From assembly GCA_964482585.1 (NCBI GenBank), contig CAYZYO010000111.1, forward strand, positions 1 through 6,681: a stretch of 6,681 nucleotides of DNA. Direction: 5' to 3'. Under the pieces are notes generated by a model that saw nothing but the letters and a program-made list of their open reading frames with translations, ran no database searches and was not told where the DNA came from. Within the stretch, counting starts at the first letter, position 1. Each line of letters starts with the position of its first letter. Origin of the DNA: CAYZYO01 sp964482585. Its GTDB lineage: Bacteria > Bacillota > Syntrophomonadia > Syntrophomonadales > Syntrophomonadaceae. Shown here in pieces: positions 1 to 6,420 of the stretch. The position numbers and the translations under genes were made by a program.

Positions 1-30
1 TTAACTGCAGAGTTAAAGGTAAAATATTAT
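1..30 (+). promoter_or_regulatory. Possible weak promoter with overlapping inverted repeat
   Basis: TTAACT at 1-6 (four of six matches to the -35 consensus) and TATTAT at 25-30 (five of six to the -10) are 18 bases apart and point toward the metallo-hydrolase gene. A perfect TATAAT at 28-33 overlaps the -10 but has no well-spaced -35. The same place holds an inverted repeat, TTAACT at 1-6 and AGTTAA at 11-16 around a 4-base centre, which could be an operator or the end of an upstream terminator cut by the window edge. A promoter here implies a leader of about 130 bases containing the repeat at 61-147. This is inference from short matches only. Confidence 0.3.
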
Positions 31-60
31 AATTGTTCCAGATACCTATTAAAACAAAAA

Positions 61-147
61 AATCTGCGTGAATCTGTGTTCATCTGTGGTTAATCACCTT
101 ACCTTATTTTCATCGGTGGTTGTGGCTTGCGGCCATGGGTGGTTAAT
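61..147 (+). repeat. Degenerate short-period repeat, CATCTGTGGTT type
   Basis: Three imperfect 10-base units follow each other: AATCTGCGTG (61-70), AATCTGTGTT (71-80) and CATCTGTGGT (81-90), followed by TAATCACC. The last unit returns as CATCGGTGGTT (111-121) and CATGGGTGGTT (134-144). Both the 81-91 and 134-144 copies are followed by AAT, giving GGTTAAT in each. From memory, similar runs (in reverse, AACCACAGATGAACACAGAT) are common intergenic sequence in many bacterial and archaeal genomes with no agreed function; I cannot check this here. The block lies wholly in the leader of the metallo-hydrolase gene. It is free of stops in that gene's frame, which creates a false 34-residue N-terminal extension. 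Confidence 0.6.
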
Positions 148-169
148 ACGTAAAAAAAGAGGTGGGTTC

Positions 170-1132
170 ATGATTGAAAACATAGCTGAGAACTTGTTTA
201 AGTTGGAAATACCGCTTCCTAATAATCCTTTACGCGCCCTGAATTCTTATGTAATCACTTCATCTGAGCGTAACCTTATTATTGACACCGGCATGAATAG
301 ACCCGAGTGTTTTCATGCTATGAGCAATGGTTTAAAAGAACTTGAAATCGATTTGCAAAAAACCGATGTCTTTGTTACCCATATGCATGCTGATCATTCC
401 GGATTGGTGTCTACCATTGCTGCTGAGGGCGCCCGGGTATACTGTCGGCACCCGGATACAGACACCATAAATTCTAAAGCGAGCTGGGACCCTGTGCTTG
501 AATTCGCAGTAAACAATGGATTTCCTGATGATAAAGAGGCTATTAAACTACACCCGGGGTTCAAATACCGTAACCGGGAAACTGTAGATTTTTCAGTTAT
601 TTCTGATGGAGATGAAATACAGATAGGTGATTACACTCTAATCTGTATTGCTACCCCGGGACACAGCCAGGGACACACCTGTCTGTATGAACCCAACAAA
701 AAGTTGCTTTTCTCCGGTGACCACATCTTATTCAAAATCACTCCTAATATTGCCCTTTTCTCTGATAACCACAATCCACTGCAGGAATACCTGCTCAGCC
801 TGGACAAGGTATACAAAATGGATGTTGACCTGGTTCTACCTGCTCACCGGTGGTTATCTAAGGATTTGCGTAAACGGGTTGACGAATTAAAAAAACATCA
901 TCAGCATCGCTGTGAAAATATTCTTGCGGTTCTAGTTCAAGGTTCCCATAATGCTTATCAGATTGCATCGAAAATTGAATGGGATTTAAGTTATGATAAT
1001 TGGGAAGAAGTTCATATCTCTCAGAAGTGGTTTGCAACCGGTGAAGTGATCGCTCATCTTAAATATCTGCAGGAATTAAATCAGGTTAAATATTTTGAAC
1101 ATGGTGAGATAAGATATTTTGAACTGAGCTAA
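170..1132 (+). CDS. Metallo-beta-lactamase-fold hydrolase with C-terminal winged-helix-like domain
   Basis: A 320-residue, probably cytoplasmic hydrolase expected to bind two metal ions. The visible ligand set is complete: HMHADH at residues 71-76 (H71, H73, D75, H76), H165 in TPGHSQGH, D184 in SGDH and H226 in LPAH. Residues 1-230 form the metallo-beta-lactamase domain. Residues from about 235 to 320 (NAYQIASKIEWDL..., EVIAHLKYLQEL) resemble the winged-helix tail found in LACTB2-like members of the superfamily. Known members cleave thioesters, lactones or RNA, and the substrate cannot be read from the sequence. ATG at 170 was chosen because GAGGTGG at 159-165 sits just upstream and MIENIAENLFKLEIPLP is a normal start for this family. 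An in-frame ATG at 68 only adds residues encoded by the leader repeat and lacks a good ribosome site. The gene converges on the MFS gene; the 65-base gap shows no clear hairpin terminator. Confidence 0.88.
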   Translation: MIENIAENLFKLEIPLPNNPLRALNSYVITSSERNLIIDTGMNRPECFHAMSNGLKELEIDLQKTDVFVTHMHADHSGLVSTIAAEGARVYCRHPDTDTINSKASWDPVLEFAVNNGFPDDKEAIKLHPGFKYRNRETVDFSVISDGDEIQIGDYTLICIATPGHSQGHTCLYEPNKKLLFSGDHILFKITPNIALFSDNHNPLQEYLLSLDKVYKMDVDLVLPAHRWLSKDLRKRVDELKKHHQHRCENILAVLVQGSHNAYQIASKIEWDLSYDNWEEVHISQKWFATGEVIAHLKYLQELNQVKYFEHGEIRYFELS

Positions 1133-1197
1133 TATAATAATGGGCTTGTTATGAATAAAGCATAGGTTAAATTTATCGGTTTACGTTGCTCAAAATG

Positions 1198-2424
1198 TTA
1201 CATTTCAGGATTGGGAATTGGCTTCCCAGCCTCAATTAGCACCCTATTACCCAGAAGAAACATTCCCTGAATGCACATCAATAAACCAGTCCCGATTAGT
1301 AACCATTCGATTTTAATAACATCAGCAATTGGACCGAAAAAGAGCATTCCCATAGGCATCATAGTACTGGTTATCATTGCTAAAACACCAAAAACCCTGC
1401 CTAAATAATCAGGGTCTACCCTCTCCTGTAATAATACGGTAAAAGGGATATTAAAAATCGGTATAGCTATTCCAGATAGACCCATAAAAATCAGGTAGAT
1501 TAAAAAAGCCGGAGTAATCCCCAGAGCAAAAGTACAGATCCCAATAATAAGGATTGATAAAGTCATAGAGTGAATTCTATTCTTGAATCCACCCCAGGAG
1601 GCCATAATAGCACCACCTAAGATCATGCCAACCGAAAAAATAACCTCAATCGCGGTCAAACGCCAAATATCCTCACCAAAACTACGAGTCACCTGCAGTG
1701 GGGTTAAAAAAGCCACCGGTCCTATTAAAACAAAGTAAAATGCACAAAATATAAATAGTTTTTTTACATACCCGTGTATATTAATATACCGAAATCCTGC
1801 CAGCATATCGTCAAAATAGCCTATGTCTGGTTTCTGCAAGGCTTTGGTATGAGCTGGTACATGCAAAAAAAACAGTAGAACTAAGACCGCTAGAGCTGCA
1901 GTAAATACATCGATGAAAAATATGATTTCTATCGTAGAAATCGTAAGCAAAGCACCGCTAAGCATAGGAGAAACCAGCATAACCAGCGATTGTATACTGC
2001 TGTTGACTCCATTCACTTTAGTAAGCTTATCCTGCGGTACCAGCTGGGGAATAAAGGCTCCCACAGCCGGCATTTGAACAGCTGTCCCAACTGCCCTCAC
2101 CGCAGATATCAGAAACAGCAGCCACAACATCTTGTAGCCAATAAAGAACAAGATGGCTAATAATAAAGTTGATAGAGCAATGATAGAGTCAGACAGCATA
2201 ATAATTATTTTCCGATTATAGCGATCGGCCCATACCCCGGCAAAGGATGACAGCAAGAAAGTAGGAAGAAAGCCGCAAATAATGGCTATGGTCATCATAA
2301 TACCTGACTTGGTGGTAAGGGTAATATGCCACATAATGGCATACTGAACCAGCGAAGAACCAAAAAGAGATATATTCTGGCTAAGCAGGAACAGTATTAT
2401 GTTCTTCTTCCAATCAGTAATCAT
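1198..2424 (-). CDS. Major facilitator superfamily transporter, probable exporter
   Basis: A 408-residue membrane protein with about 12 hydrophobic segments, the normal length for a proton-driven MFS carrier. Motif A, GVWADRYNRK (residues 63-72), lies in the loop after the second segment. Other typical pieces are the proline- and glycine-rich MLVSPMLSGALL stretch and QERVDPDYLGRVFGV (333-347). The opening WKKNIILFLLSQNISLFG and these motifs place it with the EntS/macrolide-efflux-like branch of drug or siderophore exporters; the cargo is unknown. ATG at 2424 was chosen because it is preceded by GGGGG at 2431-2435 with six bases of spacing and begins like its relatives. An ATG at 2490 would add 22 mostly polar residues (430 in all), and its GGAG lies about 11 bases away, so it cannot be ruled out. 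A promoter at 2566-2594 suggests the gene is transcribed on its own. Confidence 0.88.
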   Translation of the reverse strand: MITDWKKNIILFLLSQNISLFGSSLVQYAIMWHITLTTKSGIMMTIAIICGFLPTFLLSSFAGVWADRYNRKIIIMLSDSIIALSTLLLAILFFIGYKMLWLLFLISAVRAVGTAVQMPAVGAFIPQLVPQDKLTKVNGVNSSIQSLVMLVSPMLSGALLTISTIEIIFFIDVFTAALAVLVLLFFLHVPAHTKALQKPDIGYFDDMLAGFRYINIHGYVKKLFIFCAFYFVLIGPVAFLTPLQVTRSFGEDIWRLTAIEVIFSVGMILGGAIMASWGGFKNRIHSMTLSILIIGICTFALGITPAFLIYLIFMGLSGIAIPIFNIPFTVLLQERVDPDYLGRVFGVLAMITSTMMPMGMLFFGPIADVIKIEWLLIGTGLLMCIQGMFLLGNRVLIEAGKPIPNPEM

Positions 2425-2565
2425 TGATTTCCCCCATCTTAAACAAAAACCGTATGTTTTGCCTTCAATCTTTTCATTATAAAAGACCATATTTTGAGAA
2501 ACTCCTGCTTCTATTCAGGTCGATAATTAATAAAGGTTTTATTTCCGATCATCTTTTCCATGGTA

Positions 2566-2594
2566 ATTATATACAGCAATAAGCCATCAGGCAA
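2566..2594 (-). promoter_or_regulatory. Sigma-A-type promoter for the MFS gene
   Basis: On the minus strand TTGCCT (2594-2589) and a perfect TATAAT (2571-2566) are separated by exactly 17 bases. Transcription would begin near 2559, giving a leader of roughly 135 bases to the ATG at 2424 or 70 to the ATG at 2490. It starts only about 14 bases past the palindrome at 2608-2676, so the two form a terminator-then-promoter junction between the synthetase and the transporter. No operator palindrome is seen over the -10. Confidence 0.6.
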
Positions 2595-2676
2595 ATACAA
2601 AAGACCAAACCAAGACCAGCTAAACTTAAGTCAAGCTTTACAAGAATTGCTTGAATTTAGCCAGCTGGTCTTGGTT
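2595..2676 (-). terminator. Long imperfect palindrome, candidate terminator of the synthetase gene
   Basis: AACCAAGACCAGCT (2608-2621) and AGCTGGTCTTGGTT (2663-2676) form a perfect 14-bp inverted repeat. Inside it TCAAGC (2631-2636) pairs with GCTTGA (2649-2654) around a 12-base loop, so nearly the whole 69 bases can fold into one interrupted hairpin. Read on the minus strand, the direction of the synthetase, the stem is followed by TGGTCTTTTGTATTT, a broken T-tract; on the plus strand no T-run follows. It lies about 70 bases after the synthetase stop. The long arm and interrupted centre are unusual for a simple terminator, so it could instead be a small palindromic repeat reused as one. Confidence 0.5.
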
Positions 2677-2744
2677 ACAAAAATTCAATACACAATCATG
2701 CGCCAATCCTCTTTTAGCAAAGTGATATCAACATAAATCTATTC

Positions 2745-4379
2745 TCAGCTCTCTGTTTGAGCCGCCACTAAGCTCATTGCTCCGTATTTTTCCCTCAAGC
2801 GTGGTTTTTCAATCTTGCCGGTGGGATTACGCGGGACTTTATCGAAAATAACCTTTCGTGGACGCTTGTAACGGGGCATTGAAGCACAGAATGCCTTAAT
2901 TTCCTCTTCAGTACACTGGCAGCCCGGTTTCAACTCTATAATAGCAGCTGCTATCTCTCCGACCCGCTTATCAGGTAAACCAATAACTGCTGCATCTTTA
3001 ATTACATTATGTGAACGCAGAAAATCTTCAACTTGTACCGGATATATATTCTCCCCACCACAAATAATCACATCTTTTTTCCGGTCAACTAAATATATAA
3101 ACCCGTCTTCATCCATCCGGGCCATATCTCCAGTATATAACCAGCCATCTTCGATTACGGCTGCAGTTGCTTCCGGATCATTAAAATAGCATTTCATAAC
3201 CCCTGGTCCCTTGACAGCTAATTCCCCAACCTGTCCACACGGTACACAGCATCTGTTCTCATCGGTAATCTTAACTTCCCAATTGTACCCCGGTATTCCT
3301 ATAGCACCGACTTTATGAATATTCTGGGTTCCTAAATGAACACATCCAGGACCTATAGATTCACTCAGACCATAATTTGTATCATAAAGGTGGTTGGGAA
3401 AATGTTTTTTCCAACGGTTAATTAAACTGGGTGGAACCGGCTGTGCTCCAATATGCATCAACCTCCACTGAGAAAGCTGGTAATCTTCCAGCCTAATATC
3501 TCCTCTCTCAATAGCATCGAGAATATCCTGTGCCCAGGGGACTAAAAGCCAGACATTAGTAATCTGTTCTTCAGAGACTGTTTTGAGTATCCATTCAGGC
3601 TTAATGCCCCGGAGCAATACGGCTTTGCTTCCTGACAGCAAACTTCCAAACCAATGCATCTTGGCACCAGTATGGTACAGCGGCGGTATGCATAAAAAAT
3701 TATCTCCACGCTTTTGGCCGTGATGGTTAAGTTCCGTATAACAAGCTGACATCAGACTACGATGCGTATGCAGAATTGCTTTAGGGAAGCCTGTAGTCCC
3801 TGAGGAGAAATATATTGCCGCATCATCTTCATCCGTAAGCTTAATCTGCGGCTCTTCAGAAGAACAATTGGCAGTAAGGCGATCATAGCTTTCGGCAAAA
3901 AGAGGCCGGTTTTCTCCGGCAAAAAGAATTATCTTCACTCCAGGTATCTGATCATTAATTGTTTCCACCCGATCGATAAATTCAGGCCCGAAAATTAAAG
4001 CGCTGGTTTCAGATAAATTCAAACAATACTTAATTTCCTCAGCTGTATAGCGAAAATTCAAAGGTACTGCAACTGCTCCAGCTTTTAATATTCCAAAATA
4101 AATCGGCAGCCACTCCAGGCAATTCATCAATAGAATAGCTACTTTATCGCCTTTCTTCACTCCCCTCTTCATTAATAGATTTGCCATTCGGTTGGCTTTT
4201 TCGTTAAAAACCCACCAGGTCATTTCCCGCCGGTATTCCCCGGCCGGGTTATTTTCGATCAACTCATATTCAAGCCAGGTAACATTATGTTTCTCCTGCA
4301 GATCCATATTAATTTCGGTCAAGCATGTCTCTGGTCCGTACATCCTGGCATTGTACGATAGTATTTCCGTGATAGGCAT
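2745..4379 (-). CDS. AMP-forming acyl-CoA synthetase (fatty or carboxylic acid:CoA ligase)
   Basis: A 544-residue member of the ANL adenylating superfamily, of normal length. It is expected to activate a carboxylic acid with ATP to the acyl-AMP and then transfer the acyl group to coenzyme A. Motifs appear in the right order: the phosphate-binding YFSSGTTGFPKA (190-201), NYGLSES (335-341, the usual YGxTE position), WLYTGD (413-418), RKKDVIICGGENIYP (433-447) and the C-terminal NPTGKIEK (518-525) with catalytic lysine K522. YPVQVE replaces the more common YPxEVE, a mild change. There is no membrane segment or signal peptide, so it should be cytosolic. The acid used (fatty, aromatic or alicyclic) cannot be deduced, and no beta-oxidation genes are nearby. 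GGGAGG lies 9-10 bases before the ATG, and a promoter lies at 4458-4487. The C-terminal tail after residue 532 is short and variable. Confidence 0.9.
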   Translation of the reverse strand: MPITEILSYNARMYGPETCLTEINMDLQEKHNVTWLEYELIENNPAGEYRREMTWWVFNEKANRMANLLMKRGVKKGDKVAILLMNCLEWLPIYFGILKAGAVAVPLNFRYTAEEIKYCLNLSETSALIFGPEFIDRVETINDQIPGVKIILFAGENRPLFAESYDRLTANCSSEEPQIKLTDEDDAAIYFSSGTTGFPKAILHTHRSLMSACYTELNHHGQKRGDNFLCIPPLYHTGAKMHWFGSLLSGSKAVLLRGIKPEWILKTVSEEQITNVWLLVPWAQDILDAIERGDIRLEDYQLSQWRLMHIGAQPVPPSLINRWKKHFPNHLYDTNYGLSESIGPGCVHLGTQNIHKVGAIGIPGYNWEVKITDENRCCVPCGQVGELAVKGPGVMKCYFNDPEATAAVIEDGWLYTGDMARMDEDGFIYLVDRKKDVIICGGENIYPVQVEDFLRSHNVIKDAAVIGLPDKRVGEIAAAIIELKPGCQCTEEEIKAFCASMPRYKRPRKVIFDKVPRNPTGKIEKPRLREKYGAMSLVAAQTES

Positions 4380-4457
4380 CTTCTCTTTCCTCCCGTTCTA
4401 CAATTACTACAAAAAATTATTAGTAATAAATCAATATTTAAATAAAACGATATACAA

Positions 4458-4487
4458 ATTATACAGGGATACTAAGCATTTAATCAA
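4458..4487 (-). promoter_or_regulatory. Sigma-A-type promoter for the acyl-CoA synthetase gene
   Basis: On the minus strand TTGATT (4487-4482) is followed after 18 bases by a perfect TATAAT (4463-4458), giving a start near 4451 and a leader of about 70 bases. The -35 hexamer overlaps the TGA stop of the SLH gene (4486-4484). It comes about 10 bases after the repeat hairpin and its T-tract, so the synthetase probably does not depend on read-through from the SLH gene. Confidence 0.55.
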
Positions 4488-6358
4488 GATAAGAAAAATG
4501 CGACAGGGGACGGTTCTCGTTTTGTCGCATTAAGCCTTTCCTGTTCTTTTTTAATATAGCTTTGCTCATAGTCGGTTGCTTCCAATTCTGGACGACCGGC
4601 AGTGTAACCGGTGACAATGATCTGTGATTGCTTAGCATCATAGGTTCCGGTAGCTGAATCAAATGAAGGTAATAGAATATATGAAAACTTATTGAAGTGC
4701 TGCATACCCACATCATTTACTGAATAGAAGGCAACTGCACTGGCGATTTCCGGATTTTCAAAGCCAGCAATAGATATTCCATGTGGCGGAGTATTAGTTA
4801 GCAGAACTCGTTCAGAACCATCATTTTCAATTATAACAATCTCATTTCCGCCGTAACGATTCCCTCCATAAATACGTTGACCTGGATCGTGGGTTAAGAT
4901 GATATAACGATCGTCCATACGGAACGAAGTTATATCAAGAGCCGGAAGCGCGGTAATTTGTTCTAACCGTTCATTTTCGATGTCCAGTACATACAAACCG
5001 GCTTCACCGTAATAGCGATGATGTTCTCTGGCTACGACCGTCCTCAGGTTATAGTCATCCTGCATATCCTGTTCGACCGTATAGGAATCTATCATTACAC
5101 CATCAATTGCATGCAGGCAGGAAATCGTAGTAGACTCTTTGGTTGCCAGTTGGGTTACAATGCAAGTGCTATCAAAGCCTAATATCTGCGTGCCTTCAAC
5201 CAACTCATGGCTCTTTATTCCGTTTTTGTTTACGAGGTAATATTGACTGCCGCCTGCAATTAGTATCGAATTATCTGATATAAAATAATTCCAGTTCAAA
5301 TCCGGATAAACACCATCTTTAAAGAATTTAAAATCTAGAAGTACAACAGTTAATTGCCCGTTGTCGCATCGAACCAGATTAACTTTATTATCTTCACCAT
5401 ATGAATGCTCAAACAGATAATCCTTTCCATCAATACTTGAAGCATATGTATAAACCCATTTACTGTCACCGGGAAGGATTCGGGAAGAAATTATTGAGTT
5501 CTTCATTGTCTTGCAGTCAATTTGATAAAGTGTAACCTTCTGCCCTTCCACAGCAGAAGCATAAAAATATGACATTGAACTATCAGTCCCGGTCATATTA
5601 TACAGGCCCCCGACACATGTTTTAGCAACAGCTACACCTGCCACGGTATTATAGATGTGATTCTGCTCATCAAGATAACAGTATACCGGTGGCAATACCC
5701 CCCAGGCTGCCTCCAGGAGTTGTTTGGCAGTAAAAACCCCATGATCTATAAGGTATTGGGCCATGGAATAAGTCCAATTGTCGTTTCTAGTGTAGGTTAA
5801 TGTAAGTACGCGCACAGACATACCAACCGCCGCTGCCCGGGGAAAAAAACAGTTTTCCTCATCCCAAAGCTTAACTTCATCTACAGTCGCTATGCCATTA
5901 ATATCCCAATTATCATTGCCGGCCAGCGCGCGGCTTAAGAATATGGCATACTGCTCCATAGTGGCCTTATCTGCCGGACCATACTTTATTTCACTTAATC
6001 CCCTGGTTAGTCCACTCTGATATAGCCAACCAATATACTTATCAACCCACTGCGGTACATCATTAAAAGGATGGTTCCATGTTCCGCCAAGGACCTTGTC
6101 CTCTGCACCCAGAAAGCGCACCAGCATAACTGCCGCCTCTGCTCTAGTCATGCTTCGCTCAAGTTCAAACCCTTTATCTGTACCCATAAAAAGGTCTAAT
6201 TCTTTCAGCATTTCAGCCTGATCATAGGGATCGTTATTGATCCCATCTGTATGTACTCCAATCATCCAGTGCGTATCGGTATCATCAAGAATTATAGCGC
6301 TGGCAGACGGGGTCAAGAACATCATAAAAGCCAATAATACGCTAATCACTTTTCTCAT
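4484..6358 (-). CDS. Exported SLH-domain protein with beta-rich C-terminal region
   Basis: A 624-residue cell-envelope protein. Residues 1-21 form a signal peptide: basic MRK, a hydrophobic core, then an ASA cleavage site before I22. Two SLH units follow. Residues ~44-84 include LKELDLFMGT and SMTRAEAAVMLVRFLG; residues ~96-146 include FNDVPQWVDKYIGWLYQSGL and ATMEQYAIFLSRAL. A third at ~156-215 is too worn to be sure of. SLH units normally hold proteins to pyruvylated wall polymers. Residues ~225-590 have no family I can name; repeated short strands such as GLYVLDIENERLEQIT and RYIILTHDPG suggest a beta-propeller-like fold. TCCTCC on the plus strand at 6365-6370 (GGAGGA in sense) gives a strong ribosome site six bases before the ATG. 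Residues ~610-620 are encoded by a REP-type repeat, so the natural C-terminus has probably been replaced. A TATAAT at 6438-6433 within the transposase tail is a poor promoter candidate with no good -35; co-transcription with the transposase is possible. Confidence 0.82.
   Translation of the reverse strand: MRKVISVLLAFMMFLTPSASAIILDDTDTHWMIGVHTDGINNDPYDQAEMLKELDLFMGTDKGFELERSMTRAEAAVMLVRFLGAEDKVLGGTWNHPFNDVPQWVDKYIGWLYQSGLTRGLSEIKYGPADKATMEQYAIFLSRALAGNDNWDINGIATVDEVKLWDEENCFFPRAAAVGMSVRVLTLTYTRNDNWTYSMAQYLIDHGVFTAKQLLEAAWGVLPPVYCYLDEQNHIYNTVAGVAVAKTCVGGLYNMTGTDSSMSYFYASAVEGQKVTLYQIDCKTMKNSIISSRILPGDSKWVYTYASSIDGKDYLFEHSYGEDNKVNLVRCDNGQLTVVLLDFKFFKDGVYPDLNWNYFISDNSILIAGGSQYYLVNKNGIKSHELVEGTQILGFDSTCIVTQLATKESTTISCLHAIDGVMIDSYTVEQDMQDDYNLRTVVAREHHRYYGEAGLYVLDIENERLEQITALPALDITSFRMDDRYIILTHDPGQRIYGGNRYGGNEIVIIENDGSERVLLTNTPPHGISIAGFENPEIASAVAFYSVNDVGMQHFNKFSYILLPSFDSATGTYDAKQSQIIVTGYTAGRPELEATDYEQSYIKKEQERLNATKREPSPVAFFLS
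4497..4531 (-). repeat. REP-type palindromic repeat, copy 1, inside the SLH gene 3' end; terminator-like
   Basis: Arms AATGCGACA (4497-4505) and TGTCGCATT (4523-4531) form a perfect 9-bp stem around a 17-base loop containing GGGGACGG and TTCTCG. Bases 4498-4531 are identical to 6387-6420, in the same orientation. On the minus strand the stem runs straight into TTTTTCTT, making a good intrinsic-terminator shape. The repeat lies in the SLH reading frame and supplies its residues N610 to A620, ending four codons before the stop. I recall this kind of repeat as a common companion of RAYT transposases in Firmicutes; the transposase tail at the right edge supports that. Confidence 0.8.
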
Positions 6359-6364
6359 TAAGCT

Positions 6365-6370
6365 TCCTCC
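6365..6370 (-). promoter_or_regulatory. Ribosome binding site of the SLH gene
   Basis: The sense sequence AAAAGGAGGAAGCTTAATG contains GGAGGA six bases before the ATG at 6358, a near-ideal Shine-Dalgarno site that fixes the start. It begins only about five bases after the repeat block at 6376-6420, so the repeat hairpin would stand in the leader just ahead of the ribosome site if transcription comes from upstream. Confidence 0.75.
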
Positions 6371-6375
6371 TTTTC

Positions 6376-6420
6376 TGCGACAGGGGATGCGACAGGGGAC
6401 GGTTCTCGTTTTGTCGCATT
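6376..6420 (-). repeat. REP-type palindromic repeat, copy 2, with a duplicated foot
   Basis: Bases 6387-6420 match copy 1 exactly over 34 bases, with stem arms ATGCGACA (6387-6394) and TGTCGCAT (6412-6419). On the SLH-gene side the 12 bases TGCGACAGGGGA are repeated in tandem (6376-6387 and 6388-6399), so there is an extra half-repeat foot that could pair with the far arm in place of the inner one. The outer edge shares base 6420 with the TAA stop of the transposase gene. This position, directly after a RAYT gene, is typical of REP sequences with their cognate transposase. Copy 1 lacks the extra foot. Confidence 0.8.

Noticed and set aside
68..169. N-terminal extension of the metallo-hydrolase from an ATG at 68
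   Set aside because: The added residues are read from the degenerate repeat, are unlike any family N-terminus, and have no ribosome site, whereas ATG 170 has one.
631..890. Open frames on both strands inside the metallo-hydrolase gene
   Set aside because: They overlap the metal-ligand-bearing region of the real gene and have atypical composition.
1133..1197. Bidirectional terminator between the converging hydrolase and MFS genes
   Set aside because: Only weak, mismatched inverted matches (such as around GTTAAATTTATCGGTTTAC) are present with no clear stem and T-tract.
4192..4533. Plus-strand open frame ending in MRQGTVLVLSH
   Set aside because: It lies opposite the start of the synthetase gene and the intergenic promoter. 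Its last residues are simply the repeat read in the plus direction.
4480..4716. Minus-strand 78-codon frame overlapping the SLH 3' end
   Set aside because: It is out of frame within the clearly coding SLH gene, with no ribosome site or recognisable content.
4498..6420. CRISPR array or composite transposon formed by the two repeats
   Set aside because: There are only two copies 1.9 kb apart with a gene between them, no spacers and no cas genes. They are direct, not terminal inverted, repeats and no target-site duplication is visible.
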